DNA of 64,000 bases, from assembly GCA_031002005.1 (NCBI GenBank), contig JARYHS010009186.1, positions 256,213,199 to 256,277,198 on the forward strand, given 5' to 3'. The notes under the pieces were generated by a model. It did not search any database and was not told the DNA's origin. It saw nothing but the letters and a program-made list of their open reading frames with translations. This DNA is from Vandiemenella viatica. Taxonomy: Eukaryota; Arthropoda; Insecta; Orthoptera; Morabidae. Positions 1 through 10,869 of this stretch are shown here, in pieces. The position numbers and the translations under genes were made by a program. Position 1 is the stretch's first letter; each line of letters starts with the position of its first letter.

Positions 1-488
1 CCTTGAGGGGAGGGGGGTCAACAAAGTGTGGCAAGGGGGGGGAGGGACGTGTCATCAACTTTGTGACATCACACGCATAATTTGTATCACTTTTTGGCTC
101 GTGGCGGAAGATGAAGATGATGTTGACACATCGAATGTTCCCAACACTATCGAAATCAAGAATGAAGTGACTATTATGCCAATAATAAACAGTATCAAGG
201 AATGGGTTCAAAATCCATGGACACATTTTGTATCATTAATTCGAGTTTTTTTATGTTTTTTATATTTTCTTAAATGTTTGGTTTATTGTTGATATGATTT
301 TTTAACCAGAAATACATAAATAATTTTGGTAGTGCTGTTTTAATTTATAAATTTAAAATTGCATAATATGTGACACTAGGGGATGAGGGGGGGGGGGAGA
401 GTTGCACAAATGTGAAAACCTGTGACAAGAGGGGAGGGAGGGGCCCAAAAATCATTAAATTCGTGTGACGTAATTTGTGGATGGCCCC
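1..488. mobile_element. TTA-flanked TIR element (family Z1), left end outside window
   Basis: This is a non-coding DNA transposon copy in inverted orientation to the complete copy at 59131-59663. The two share the same order of blocks: G-rich subterminal tracts, a motif resembling 'gtcaacaaagtgtg', an AT-rich middle, and an end of the type GTGTGACGTAATTTGTGGAT. The right end is 'ggatggcccc' followed by TTA, matching the TTA duplication of the full copy. By comparison, about 26 bases of the left end lie outside the window. No transposase is visible, so it is a non-autonomous element. The superfamily is not established; a 3-bp TSD and a GGGG-starting TIR would fit Zator, among others. Confidence 0.8.
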
Positions 489-1693
489 TTAGGCTAAGTA
501 AACAAATTTCCATTTTTTTGGGTGAATAAATTCAAGAGCCAAAAACAACAGACACTGATTTTCATATTTGTTTGGCCTATGCCATTACTAAAGAACGGCC
601 TTCAAGTTCTCGTACAGCGAAAAGATTGCCGCATATAGATAGTACGATTAATTCGAAACACATTCATCTAAGTTGCTCATTACAAAGCTATATTGCTCTG
701 TACTACAATAAAGAAATATTTGAGTCTTATAGTGTTTGTACATAAAAAAATGAACTAAGTCTTCAGAACGGTGTTGTACAGCAACGAGTATACAAAGTGT
801 CAAGACAGAAAATTCCTTCGAATTGCGTGCAACAAAAACCATTCAATTCCCGTCACACCTGTAACAGATACCTGTCAAGATAATTTCATATGCGACTGTT
901 GTTTTGCGATATCATATTGTACTGGCAAAGTGTTACTGTAAGTAGGTCAACTTGTAGATTGGTCTCGTGTGTACTGGTCCCTGACTGTTTTCTGATCCAT
1001 AGGTTAAAAACTATTTTTTTTTAAACATAATTAATTGGAGCACTAGTTAAAAGGTCTTCCATGCATAACTTAATTTTTAGATTTGAATAATATTGATGTA
1101 TACAGTGTCCACCTCTTTATTCTGCCTTCCCTATTATTAGTTTGTGTCTTGTTTCTTCATCCTACTAGTATTAAGTTTGTACCGTTTACTTCTTTAACTT
1201 TTACTTGCATTAGTTTATACCATTAAATGATTAAATAGTTAAACGTGAATACTATTAAGAATTTAGTTAGTATTTTACTCATAAATATTATTAAGTTTTT
1301 TTTTGTTAGTATTACTCTTGAACTTGCTTTAGGCCAAATGTTATATAAGTGTTGTATACTGTTAGTTTGTGTAAGGTGTATATTATTTATTGTAAACACC
1401 TGGTATGATGTAAGAGAGCCCTAATCTTGGAAACTGAAGCAAAACCTGTTGTTCCACTTCCCGTGCCAGTGGGATTTTCTGACCCCTCTCTTTCACAATG
1501 CACGTCATATGATAACAGAAGTCTTGTCTCATGGTTGGCGATTGTGAATCCCGCATGTACAGTTTTTTTTTTCCAATTTCATGCTTGGTAATTTGTAGAA
1601 TTATCGATCGAATGATTTGAAGTTAAAGCTAACGTTCGCTTTTTCAGAGGAACTCACACTCCTCTCCGTTATTAAGAAAAAACCAAATATAGG
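489..1693. other. AT-rich stretch without recognised gene
   Basis: I see no coding signal, tRNA-like head or inverted repeat here. The short open frames have no recognisable motif. The DNA is dominated by A/T runs. Confidence 0.6.
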
Positions 1694-1925
1694 CAGTGGC
1701 GGATCCAGGATGTTTGTTTGGGGGGTGGGGCTAGGATTTGGTTTGGGGGTGGCTTGACTCGGGGGAGGAGGGGTTCGCCGACAGATTAGATTGCCACCCT
1801 TATTAAAACTGTAGAGCAAAAAAAAAAAAAAAAGGTCCCCAAAATCCATGTCGTCAAGGGTGACCTTGGTGCTTTTGGGGGGGGGGGTTTCAGCCCTCTA
1901 GCCCTCCCCCCTGGATCCGCCACTG
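1694..1925. mobile_element. Short TIR element (MITE) with CAGTGGCGGATCCAGG ends
   Basis: The ends read CAGTGGCGGATCCAGG on the left and CCTGGATCCGCCACTG on the right, a perfect 16-bp inverted repeat. The inside has G-rich tracts, a 15-A run and no transposase. The flanks do not give a clean 8-bp or 3-bp duplication; 'TA' occurs on both sides but 1-2 bases away from the repeat. The superfamily is therefore open. This is a typical non-autonomous TIR element about 232 bp long. Confidence 0.75.
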
Positions 1926-1929
1926 GTAC

Positions 1930-2100
1930 TAGGGGAAACACGCGTTCGAATCCCGACCCTTTATTCCATAATTCGGTTTTCAGTGGTTCCCCAAAATCAC
2001 ACTATGGGTTCTCTAAAAGGATCTAATGACCATGACTTGGACGAACTCTAAAGCCCTCAAGGAATGAAATTAAAGATAACCATAGAATGGAATCAAAGTT
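1930..2100 (+). repeat. Degenerate SINE of group A/B
   Basis: A B-box-like 'gttcgaatccc' is followed by a diverged copy of the shared core ('attcggttttcagtggttccccaaaatcac'-like, compare 'tttccccaaatcactccagg' in intact copies). It then has 'tctaatgaccatgac', which resembles the group A 3' hairpin region. The A box and poly(A) tail are not recognisable. The decay suggests an older copy than those with readable TSDs. Confidence 0.5.
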
Positions 2101-2879
2101 ACAAAAAAGAAAAAAAAATTCTGATGAAAACGTTCTCTACTTTTAATTTGTAGAACAGGATCGTGTTGATTTGGTTACGATGTCATTATGACACTAAACT
2201 CCATGTACACATACGGAGTTTTTATTGAATTCTTCTTCTTCTTTCCTTAGATACCAAAACTAATTCCGACGCAAAACATTTTCCTAGCGCTTTTTTCATA
2301 CCAATTAGTTTCCAGCTTTCAATGTCATACCGACTTTGGCATTTATAGGTCTATAAAAAGTCATGATATGTCATTCCAGTTTTTATTGGAAGCATTTCTT
2401 GCCTGATGCTGATGTAATTACAAGTTTTCTGATAGTGAACATCGTTGTATTGTTGATCTCAACGGTTAACGTTTTGATCAGACGTTAAATGTTGTATTTT
2501 CCGAAGCATAGGGTGGCACCTCTGAGGAGGACAATGACCGCTCGCCGGAAGTGCCACACTACGACTTCCTGTCAGAGGAGAGAGAGTTGCCGCCCGAACT
2601 ACACAAGACAAAATGTGGGCCAGGATATTATCCTAGCACACGTGGTCTAGTGCCACACACGTTACACATTCGTCACAGCTGGCTAAACTGCTTCGAGCAT
2701 GTTGTATGTTATATGTAGTGCGTCTGGCAAGCGATAGACACACGGACTGTAACATATTTCTTAAAGTTTGTGATACATAGTTTATTTTCGACTCGTACGC
2801 TTCTACAACCACTATAATCTGTAAGCTGAATAATCTTGGATGACTCCTTTGTAACAAACGCTGAGATTTTTTTTTCTTT
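2101..2879. other. Unassigned DNA
   Basis: No gene, repeat family or RNA gene could be recognised. Short open frames on both strands lack motifs. Confidence 0.5.
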
Positions 2880-3361
2880 TTTTAAATTGTAATGGAGCGC
2901 ACGCTCCGGTGGCAATTTCCCTACACACCCATCTTCCCCCTTTCCTGCACCCACCTACATTTGACCTCTACAAATTTTAGCTTTAAATTCTTTCAACGTT
3001 TTCGGTAAATCATTCACCATTTCTCTTGGTAACTTATTCGAATCCCTGACACCATTACCTAAAAAAGAGAATCTTCCTACACCCTTGTGCCTGAAATTGA
3101 CTGCCAGCTTGTGGTCATGGTCATCTTTTCCCTTCCACGCATTACTTTCCATTCTTACACCAATATCTTTCCATGCCTCACCATCAATATACGCCATGTA
3201 CACTCCCATGACCCTCTTCACCCTCCTCCTGCTTCCCAATGAATCCCATTCCATCTCTTTTATCACATCTGTTACTGATTAGTTCTGCGGTAATTTTCAG
3301 AAACAAATCTAGCAGCCCTTTTTTGCACCCTCTCCAACTCCCGTATTTGACACTCAAAATG
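2880..3361 (-). pseudogene. CR1-like LINE (family 2) 3' end, decayed
   Basis: The minus strand encodes the C-terminal part of a non-LTR retrotransposon ORF2. Visible motifs are 'RELERVQKRAARFV', then after a frameshift 'IKEMEWDSLGSRRRVKRVMG', 'KGKDDHDHKLAVNFRHKGVG', and 'LPREMVNDLPKTLKEFK'. The same protein is found at 5.7, 18.2, 21.4, 22.1 and 26.1 kb. The reverse transcriptase core is absent, as expected for a 5'-truncated insertion. Frameshifts make it inactive. The C-terminal tract 'ERVQRRAARFV' is typical of CR1-group elements; the clade call is from motifs only. Confidence 0.8.
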
Positions 3362-3916
3362 GAGATTACTGTAAAACGCGAAAAAGTCATCAAAATTTCT
3401 GTATTTTTCCTCTCTTTTGTAACAATCTGCCTTAACCGACGTGGCGAAACACATTATGCTCACATGTTCTTAGTTAATTCTGCACCCAAAGGATTCACCT
3501 CCGTGAAAAGTATTCAAATGAAAAGTCTAATCTGACATCGTACAATATCTTCTTCCGTAATATTAAAAAGCATTTGGAGGAATTCCAAATTGAAGGCCTC
3601 CTTCATTTTAAAGTGAAAAGAATGCATCTACAGAAGGAATAACTGAATCAATTTTGTTTTTAGGAGTTAAATGTGTATAATCCAGACATATTGAGAAAGA
3701 TTCTCAAGCCGTTGACTATGGGTAGTGAATAGTACATGTGATTAAGAGAGAGACCTGAGCAGAACAGAGCGCAGCACCTGATAGATCCCCGTATCGCAAC
3801 AGCTCGCTTGCGTCATCTACAACTTCCTCTTCCTTCCCCTTCTCTCCCCCGCCCTGCTGAACACACCGATACGGCTCCAGCTGGAGTCACACATTTCACA
3901 AACTTGTTAATTTTTA
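3362..3916. other. Unassigned DNA between LINE and SINE
   Basis: I see no coding or repeat signal that I can name in this stretch. Confidence 0.5.
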
Positions 3917-4105
3917 GAGCGGTTTGGTAGCTCAGTGGTGTCATAAATAAAGTGGTTAAGGCGTTAACTTTCCAAAGTTCACTGCTCCGGTCTTGGGTTC
4001 AAATCCCGGTGAGCTGTGTTTGATCATATGAGTTGTGGCAGGCCGTTCGGTGGTTCGGATTCCACGTTAAACTGTAGATCACAGGAAAAGGAACCGGCCG
4101 TCCTA
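3917..4105 (+). repeat. SINE group C, diverged copy
   Basis: A tRNA-like head has an A-box-like 'tggtagctcagtggt' and a B box 'gggttcaaatcccgg'. Downstream, 'ttcggattccacgttaaactgta' matches the body of the better group C copy at 51242-51537, read on its minus strand. The head carries a short internal insertion in which 'agtggt' occurs twice. It is not a functional tRNA gene: it lacks a cloverleaf acceptor and continues into the SINE body. The adjacent Z2 element begins at 4106. Confidence 0.65.
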
Positions 4106-4233
4106 GGGGGCGTCCATTTATTACGTGAGGTGTTTTTACGGAATTCCGGACCCCCCCCCCTGTAAAATGACGTGAGATTTTGACGGAGACCTCCCCCCCC
4201 CTATTTCACCTCACGTAATTAATGGACGCCCCC
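4106..4233. mobile_element. TIR element family Z2, short copy
   Basis: The ends are GGGGGCGTCCATTTATTACG and, as reverse complement of the right end, GGGGGCGTCCATTAATTACG, followed in both by TGAGGTG. The 128-bp copy has C-rich subterminal tracts and no coding capacity. It belongs with the copies at 24841, 59797 and 60767. No target-site duplication is evident here (cta/aac flanks). Confidence 0.8.
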
Positions 4234-4389
4234 AACCTCTGACACAATGGCTTAGTATGTCTCCTTCGGATTGTGGACTAAGCTAGTTTATTAATTTAAA
4301 TGAGGTGGGGGACAAGGCATGGAAGTATTTTCCATACACACCTAGTTTCGCATTTCGTGATTTATTTTTAAGCTTAACTGTTTTGAGGG

Positions 4390-4612
4390 CCCTCGCATTC
4401 GGGAGGACGGCGGTTCGAATCCCCGTCGGGGCATCCAGATTTGGGTTTTCCATGGTTTCCCCAAATCACTACAGGCAAATGTCGGGATGCTTCCTTCAAA
4501 AGGCCATGGCCGAATTCCTTCCCATTCCTTGCACCCATCCTTGCCCCCCATCCTTTCCCGTCTCTAAAGACCTCGATGTTAAAAAGAGACGTAAAGCAGT
4601 TAAAAAAAAATC
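4390..4612 (+). repeat. SINE group B, 5'-truncated, TSD TTTTGAGGG
   Basis: The copy starts inside the tRNA-like head ('ccctcgcattcggg'), so the A box is missing. The B box 'ggttcgaatcc' is present. The shared core and the group B 3' hairpin (CGTCTCT ... AGAGACG) follow, then an A-rich tail. The flanks at 4381-4389 and 4613-4621 both read ttttgaggg, consistent with target-primed retroposition of an incomplete cDNA. Confidence 0.8.
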
Positions 4613-5079
4613 TTTTGAGGGCTATCTCTCACTCCCTACTTTCGCCCCTAGTGAATTTCTTTAATCCATTGTAGCAGCGGCTTAAAGCGCGCAACCACAC
4701 TGGAGGTTCGGGTTCGGTACTAACCCATCCAGTAAAACCAATGGTCTGAGAAAAGGTTCAAAACTTCTCCCCATCATTTGCCCAATGCCTCCTATCAAGA
4801 TGAGTTACTATCAAATATTATGGAAATAAATTTACAGTTAAGGTCTTCGAGTTATTCCTTCTCCACCCTATAATAACAAACAAAAAATAACTTTTTTTAA
4901 ATTTTTTTTTTTTAAAGAAATCATATTGACCTGCCCAGTTAGAAATCCTGCGCTATCTCCGTGTTAATGTTCACAGTCCTCTCCCATCTGACCCCCACCA
5001 TACTTTATAACATAATGTCATCAGCGAACAACCAAACCTCTGACTGTAAACGACGAACAAAATCTTTCACTAGAACAAA
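4613..5079. other. Unassigned DNA
   Basis: This stretch contains T-rich and A-rich runs and no recognised feature. The sequence near 4680-4860 looks repeat-like but I could not match it elsewhere in the window. Confidence 0.4.
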
Positions 5080-5304
5080 CCGAGAGTGGTGGGTGAACGG
5101 TTAACGCTCTGGCCTCGCGTTCGGAAGGCTATGGGCTCGAATCTCGTCTGGGCATCCAGATTTGGATTTTCTATGGTTTACCCAAATCTCTCCAGGCAAA
5201 TGTGGGGATGCTTCCTCCAAAAGCCATGGCCGAATTCTTTCCCGTTCCTTGCCCCCAGTCCTTTCCCGCATCTAATGACCTCGCAAATGAGGAGCAAAGA
5301 CATA

Positions 5305-5348
<44 letters not shown>
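5080..5348 (+). repeat. SINE group A with 41-nt poly(A) tail
   Basis: A complete head carries an A box 'ggtgggtgaacgg' and a degenerate B box 'gggctcgaatctcg', then the shared core and a shortened 3' part. It ends in a run of 41 A at 5308-5348. The flanks ttcactagaac and ttcacagtaac are similar and may be a diverged duplication. The long uninterrupted A run suggests a fairly young insertion. Confidence 0.8.
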
Positions 5349-5350
<2 letters not shown>

Positions 5351-5679
5351 CACAGTAACGGTTCCAATACACTGCTCTGGGGCATTCCTGATTGCTCTTC
5401 CATCTCTTTGATATTGCATTTCCTGTTATGCTTCCTTTTGTCTATCTTGATCATCAAAATTTTCTGGGAATGTCGTCTAACTTTAAATGAGCACTTCACT
5501 TGATTCATTTGCAGCCACCGGGTTAAAATGTTTTCGACGCATCACAGAACTCTGTTACTGGACAAACTCAAGTTGGTGATCTCCGGAGTTTAATACCACA
5601 TTATTTTATTGGTATAGTAAGAACCGAACTAAAGAGTGAAGATAAACGAGACGAATTTTCGCAAAAGAAAAGGAATTGT
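5349..5679. other. Unassigned DNA
   Basis: No recognised gene or repeat lies between the SINE poly(A) and the LINE fragment. Confidence 0.4.
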
Positions 5680-6200
5680 GTTAGAAAACTTTGCCAAGAC
5701 CATTGCTTGAATATGATGGAGTAGTATGGGACCCACATCTTGGGTATCAAATACAGGAGTTGGAGGATTTGCAAAGAAGGGTTGTTAGATTTGTCACTGG
5801 AAATTATCGCAGAACAAAATCAGTAACAGATATGATAAAAGAGCTGGAATGGGATTCGCGGGAAGACAGGAGGAGAGTCATGGGAGTGTACGAGGCGTAT
5901 ATTAGTGAAGAGTCGTGGAAAGATTTTGGTGTAAGAATTAAAGGTAATGTACGGAAGGGAAAAGATGATCATGACCACAAGCTGGCACTCGATTTCAGGC
6001 ACAAGGTTGTTGGAAATATTTTCTTTCGTAGTTAAGGGGGGCAGGGATTGGAATAAGTTACCAAGAGAATTGATGAATAATTTACCAAAAACGCTGAAAC
6101 AATTTAAACTTGAAACTTGTAGAGAGCAAAAATAGGTTGGTACAAGAAAGGGAGAATAATGGGTGTGTAGGAAAATTGTGTGCACTCCATCGCAATTAAA
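5680..6200 (+). pseudogene. CR1-like LINE (family 2) 3' end
   Basis: The plus strand encodes 'PLLEYDGVVWDP', 'ELEDLQRRVVRFVTGNYRRT', 'MIKELEWDS', 'KGKDDHDHKLALDFRHK', then after a frameshift near 6030 'GRDWNKLPRELMNNLPKTLK'. It ends in the family 3' UTR 'ctccatcgcaattaaatt'. Only the last ~170 residues of ORF2 are present, so the copy is 5'-truncated and dead. Confidence 0.85.
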
Positions 6201-7487
6201 TTAAACATACTGAAAACAATTACATTTCATCTGTCTACTTTAACATCAATTATAACACATTCCTAGCTGCTTCTTACAACACTAAATTGTTTAATCACTG
6301 AAGCTGCTGTTTAACTCTTCTTAAGCACGAAAATCTAACAAACAAAACATACAAAATTTGTTAAAGTGAGATCTCAAAATTCTCAAACATTTCTGAGTCT
6401 TCTTGTTTTTCATATATTTCTACAATATGTGTTAATTATAAATGCGGCTTATTAAAAGTAGCTAGAAGTGTGTTAGAAGTTAAGCAAAACGTAACACAAC
6501 AGACCATAAACAGTTTTCCGATGAAACAGCATCTTTATATCATCTTAATTTTCATTGACTGCTCGTGGTCTATGGAATTACTATATTCATCTTGTACGTC
6601 CAGAATAATTTTATAATATTATCTGATTTTTACGTAGAAATGCTGGAGCTATGTTCGTATGAAGTGCTGTCTCGGGCTGTTGGGTACCAAGTTTAAATCA
6701 GGAACTTGTCATCTGAAAACGGTCGCCTCTGGGTGAGGAAGATTGCTGCAGGTGTACGGGTTACGTAATGTTGGCAGGCCTGCCATATCAGACAGCAGAA
6801 GGTCTCCTGCCACAGCGCTTTCCAGGAAATGTCGCAAAACAGAAAGCGTCCTCTGCCATAACTAACGCAGCGTTCAACCTCTACAGTACTGTGTAACCTA
6901 GACTGGGTTTCAGCGGGTAAATTGATCAACTACTACAGCCACCTGTTTCAATCTCAGATGCACAAATCTTAAAACGTCATACAGTTAACATCTGTAGTTA
7001 CCAATTTAAACTGATAATTACGATGAAGGCTATGTCTTGCACATCTTATGAACGTTCTTACATTAAATTCTTTCACTTAAATGCTTTATTCATCACTGTT
7101 TTAGCCTAAAAATGAAAACATTTCCACTCCATTAAGCCAGGAATCAAATACTATTTATGGTCATCGTATTCTCTTCCTCTGTACCTAGCACTTCTAATTC
7201 TTACCCATCCAGGCTTTTCGGTGAATGCATGTCTTATTAACACCTAACCTGTATTTGATACCTACAATGTGGCACCCAAACTATTCCTCCACATTCAAGC
7301 AATGATCAAAGAAGTTTTTTAAGGCGGCCCTACAATTAATTCAATGCTTGGTGTGTGTAGGAATGGTCCGATGCTTCCGCAACTAGCTTATAGATTTATA
7401 ATGGTGTATCTAAATAGGTTAGAATCAGACGCACCTTTCTCTTCTTCGCGTCCAATCTTGTCTTATTACACGATGTGGCAAATACAG
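6201..7487. other. Unassigned AT-rich DNA
   Basis: About 1.3 kb without a recognisable gene, tRNA-like head or terminal repeat. The open frames inside are short and lack motifs. Confidence 0.5.
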
Positions 7488-7700
7488 AGCGATTCCGTGA
7501 TGATGTTATTAACTCTCAGGGATGATGGAGAAGGTTAGATGAATGTATCAATTTGAGGTAAGGCACCCTGGTGTGGAAACGACCGAGTCGAAAGGTATAG
7601 GCGAAAATCACTCAAGTTCTGCCTTAGCCCCACGCAGTGCTCAAACTAAGGACTCCAACTTCTGAACCGTGATCATGACGTACAGAATACCCTCTGAATG
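7488..7700 (+). repeat. 5' remnant of a mariner-like element
   Basis: The sequence around 'cagggatgatggaga' and 'ggaaacgaccgagtcgaaag' is closely similar to the reverse complement of 9400-9575, where the same tract precedes a mariner-like transposase remnant. It is therefore read as the non-coding 5' part of another copy whose coding part is missing. The boundaries are approximate. Confidence 0.55.
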
Positions 7701-7859
7701 CTCCCCGATACCCTCACATAATTTCCACTGTCGATGGACTAGTAACAATACACGTAACTTGAAGTAAGAGGGACCGAAAATGCCAAGTGTCAGGTGCAGT
7801 AATAATTAATTCCATTCACCCTCACAAGTTTCATAAGCTGCTACATTTACAACAGTTTT

Positions 7860-9075
7860 TTTGTTTAGTTTTATTATTATTGGCATTTGGGCTTACACCC
7901 ATACGGCAACTTTCAGTTACAGATTAACATCTCTGGTATAACAATACTAATATCATGCAATTAGCTATTTGGTTTCCCACAATAAAATCAATAATATACC
8001 GATAATAATATCATGCAATTACATACATATTATTTACGATTAATTTAGATTGCGGCACCAATATTTTCCATGTGCTGGTACAAAATCTCATAAATAGCAT
8101 AATCTTCAGATACAAGGAGTGAGGCAGTGCAAGTGGTCAACGGAATGACTTCTTTCGTGAACGCATCTAGAAAGTGATCAATCTCCATCTTCTTCCGTCG
8201 GCAGCCAAATAGCAGATAGTTTATGTCTTCAATTTCTCCGCAAGGACAGTTGGGAGAGTCTACAACGTGTAGTCTGTGAAGGTGTTGCTTAAAGCAACCG
8301 TGGTTGAATTTTAGTCTAGCAATAGAGGTGCTGAGTCTCCGAGAACATTTGTGTACCTCATACCATTGATGGGAGGGTATCTCTGGGTGAATGCGCCCGT
8401 AGTGTTGGCCTTTAGTTAAAAGTGAGCTTTTCCATTTCGTGTTCCACTTTAGTTTTATGTTGTTTTTTATCTAACCAACTGCGTTTGGAACAGGAATCAT
8501 TTTATTGTGTGTTGCACCACTGCGATCAGTTTGCTTGGCATACCGATCCGCCATCTCGTTCCCTAAAAGATAGCAGTGTGCTTTGATCCATTTAAATTTC
8601 ACTGTATTGTTTGAGCGCCTTAACTCTTGAACCACGCTCACGATATCATATACTCGAGGGCTATTGTGCCATTGCCTGTGATGGTTTTTTAGTAGATACA
8701 GTGCCGATCTTGAGTCGGACAAAATTATAAAGCTTTTAACGTGTTTAAGTGCTTCCAAGATGCCCGTAAGCTCTGTAGTCATGATAGAAGCCTCCGCTGG
8801 TAACTTGAGGACCCCCTTGTCTCCAGATTTTGGTATGTAAAAGGCACATCCGGAAGCATCAGAAAATTTGGAACCATCCGTGTATATTTGTTCCATATGG
8901 GCTCTGTTGTGGAGGTACTGTTTTCCAAATAGGTAGTATCTTCGGTGTCTATATGTACCTCCAAGTTTGTGATGGAGTCCCAATACGGAGTCTCAAAGAA
9001 GGGAGTTTTTTTTTTATTCTGGTGCATTCTGGCACGTAGGTTATATATTGCTAGAAACTCCGCCGCGAGAGGGGG
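7860..9075 (-). pseudogene. LINE ORF2 C-terminus with RNase H (I-like group)
   Basis: The minus strand 8471-8983 encodes an RNase H domain with the expected acidic residues: 'YTDGSKF' (first D), 'TTELTGI' (E), 'LSDSRSALYLL' (D), and 'KAHCYLLGNEMADRYAK' (H and last D). Upstream, in another frame, comes 'LAIYNLRARMHQNKKKTPFFETPYW'. Downstream, near 8180-8260, lies a Cys/His cluster 'NCPCGEIEDINYLLFGC'. RNase H at the end of ORF2 is known in I, R1 and related LINE clades. The reverse transcriptase part is missing; a mariner-like relic abuts it near 9075. A frameshift and 5' truncation make it non-functional. It is not a host RNase H1: it has no hybrid-binding domain and sits in LINE context. Confidence 0.8.
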
Positions 9076-9575
9076 CATTTGCTTAAAATGGTGATCTCCA
9101 GCGTCATGGCAGCATTGCATCGTCGCACTAAGTTCTGTCGCACCCGTTTTAATATCCCCGCAGTCATTTGAACAGTGTCGCAGGCAAGGAGAATTCCTCT
9201 TCAGTCTCGACAGGCGTCTCGTACAGAAGAACAAATCAAGTGGGGTGAGACCAGGTGAACGTGCTGGTCACTGAACAGGACCTCCTCTGCCTATCCACTA
9301 TGTATGATCCTGGTGCTCACGATACCTCAGTCCAAAGTGAGGTGGGGCTCCATCATGTTGGAACCACATCCGTTGACCAATAGCAAGTGGGATGTGTTCC
9401 AGGGACCTGGGTAGTGTGTCTCTGATCAACACTGTATTCCACTGCCAGAGCTATCAGAACGATTCTCACTTGTAACTGTCGACTCCGTCGTTTCCGGACC
9501 AGGGTCACTTAACTCAAATTGATGCATTTACTCTTCTCCATCATCCCTGAAAATCTGAATTACCCTGTAGGTTTC
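9076..9575 (-). pseudogene. mariner-like transposase remnant
   Basis: Minus-strand frames give 'GPLEHIPLAIGQRMWFQHDGAPPHF', then 'WIGRGGPV', 'ARSPGLTPLDLF' and 'YETPVETEEE'. This order (catalytic D in QHDGAPPH, then the SPxLTPLDxF block) is that of IS630/Tc1/mariner transposases. Stops and frameshifts interrupt it, and the N-terminal DNA-binding half is missing: the 5' non-coding tract joins directly to the catalytic core. The 3' limit against the RNase H LINE is approximate. Confidence 0.75.
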
Positions 9576-9759
9576 TAGACTGAAGAGCTAGTTTAGAATA
9601 TGGTGGGAGAGAAAAACTAGCGATCAGTTCTAGGAGAAAGAAGAAGGTTACTAGAATTTTTCGAAAAATAAAATGGTAATAGCGGAGTAAATACACTATG
9701 CAGAAAGCTGAAATGTTTTTAGGAATAAAAAAAATGTATTAACATTAAATCTATCGATG

Positions 9760-10320
9760 GGTAACTTCATCTAAGCTTAGAAAAATGAACTAACGGATAC
9801 AAAGAATACATATGAAAAAGTTTGACGAGGATGACTTGGATGATGGTGTGCTGGAAAGAGATGACGCTAATATTTATGATATGGAGGAACCTGTTTCAAG
9901 CAGGTTTGGTATCTGCGAACTTAATATAAACCGGTGGCCGAAGAAAAGTTGACATTAAAACGAAATGTGAAATAATAAAAATATCCTTTTTCAAGAGGAG
10001 TAACCATGTAGTATGAAAGTTAGGACTAATAAGCAAAGTGATGTACGTATGAAGCATAACGCTTTACGGAAAGAAAGCTTGAATTTAAGAGTTATTAGAA
10101 ATAATGCACATTGAAGAAGTGTGAATGTGGAATGTAGAATGTTGAGTGGACAGAAGAAATATAAAATGAACATTTTGTGAAAAAAAAGGGTTGAATAAAA
10201 GCGTTTACGGAAGAGTCATAGAAATAAGACTTGTAGTATTGTCTGACTTGTTAGTGGAGGGAACAGATGAAGAGAAGAACTATATAGGGGAGGAATGTGT
10301 TGTATGAAGCAGAGTAATGT
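9760..10320 (+). pseudogene. Possible very decayed LINE fragment
   Basis: Broken plus-strand frames give patches such as 'TLYGKESLNLRVI' and 'LSGQKKYKMNIL', which resemble the post-RT region 'LYGxETWTLR...W' of the RTE-like LINEs at 17.5, 37.8 and 41.3 kb. No stretch is long enough to be certain. Chance similarity cannot be excluded. Confidence 0.3.
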
Positions 10321-10402
10321 TTATGTTGAGCGTAAGAGATCAGGCTCTGAGTGCCCACTGATAGACTTTACTGCTTCACTACTGAACCTGTGACAATCGC
10401 GA

Positions 10403-10623
10403 CCGAGCGTGCTGGGTGAGCGGTTAGCGCTCTGGTCTCGCATTCGGGAGGACGCCGGTTCGAATCCCCGTCTAGGTATCCAGATTTGGGTTTCCCCAAA
10501 CCACTCCAAGGGAATGCCGGGATGCTTCCATGGCCGAATTCCTTCCCGTTCCTTGTCCCCAGTGCTTTCCCGCCTCTAATGACCTCCACGTCGACGAGGC
10601 ATTAAGCCATAAGTAAAAAGAAA
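10403..10623 (+). repeat. SINE group A, TSD TGACAATCGC
   Basis: This is a full-length copy. It has an A box 'gctgggtgagcggtta', a B box 'ggttcgaatcc', the shared core (slightly shortened), the group A 3' hairpin (cgcctctaatgacc ... gacgaggc) and an A-rich tail. The flanks at 10391-10400 and 10624-10633 both read tgacaatcgc. Confidence 0.9.
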
Positions 10624-10869
10624 TGACAATCGCACACAGTTACAATAGCGCACCCTAGCAAATGGCGCACAACCGGGTCATTTTGTAACTGAAATAACAG
10701 CCCAGTCAACTGTCAAGAGAAACTTGTACCGTCAGAGGAGCATATCACAAGGAAACCACAAGGAGCCAGACAATCACGGCGAAGTGATCTTGGATGGTGA
10801 ATTATTGAAGATGGGAGATGGAAGCAGTTTCATTCTTAAGTATGATATAGAAGTGGAAGAATAATTGTT

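Noticed and set aside
1694..1925. Assignment of this MITE to hAT
   Set aside because: The CAGTGG start is hAT-like, but no 8-bp target duplication can be read in the flanks.
3917..4020. Possible tRNA gene (A and B boxes)
   Set aside because: The tRNA-like head has an insertion, lacks a closing acceptor stem and continues into a repeated SINE body. The same holds for all other tRNA-like heads in the window.
5171..5419. Poly-Phe / poly-Lys open frames
   Set aside because: Produced by the 41-A tail of a SINE.
8471..8983. Possible host RNase H1 gene
   Set aside because: The domain is followed by a LINE-type Cys/His tail and preceded by frameshifted LINE sequence; no hybrid-binding domain.
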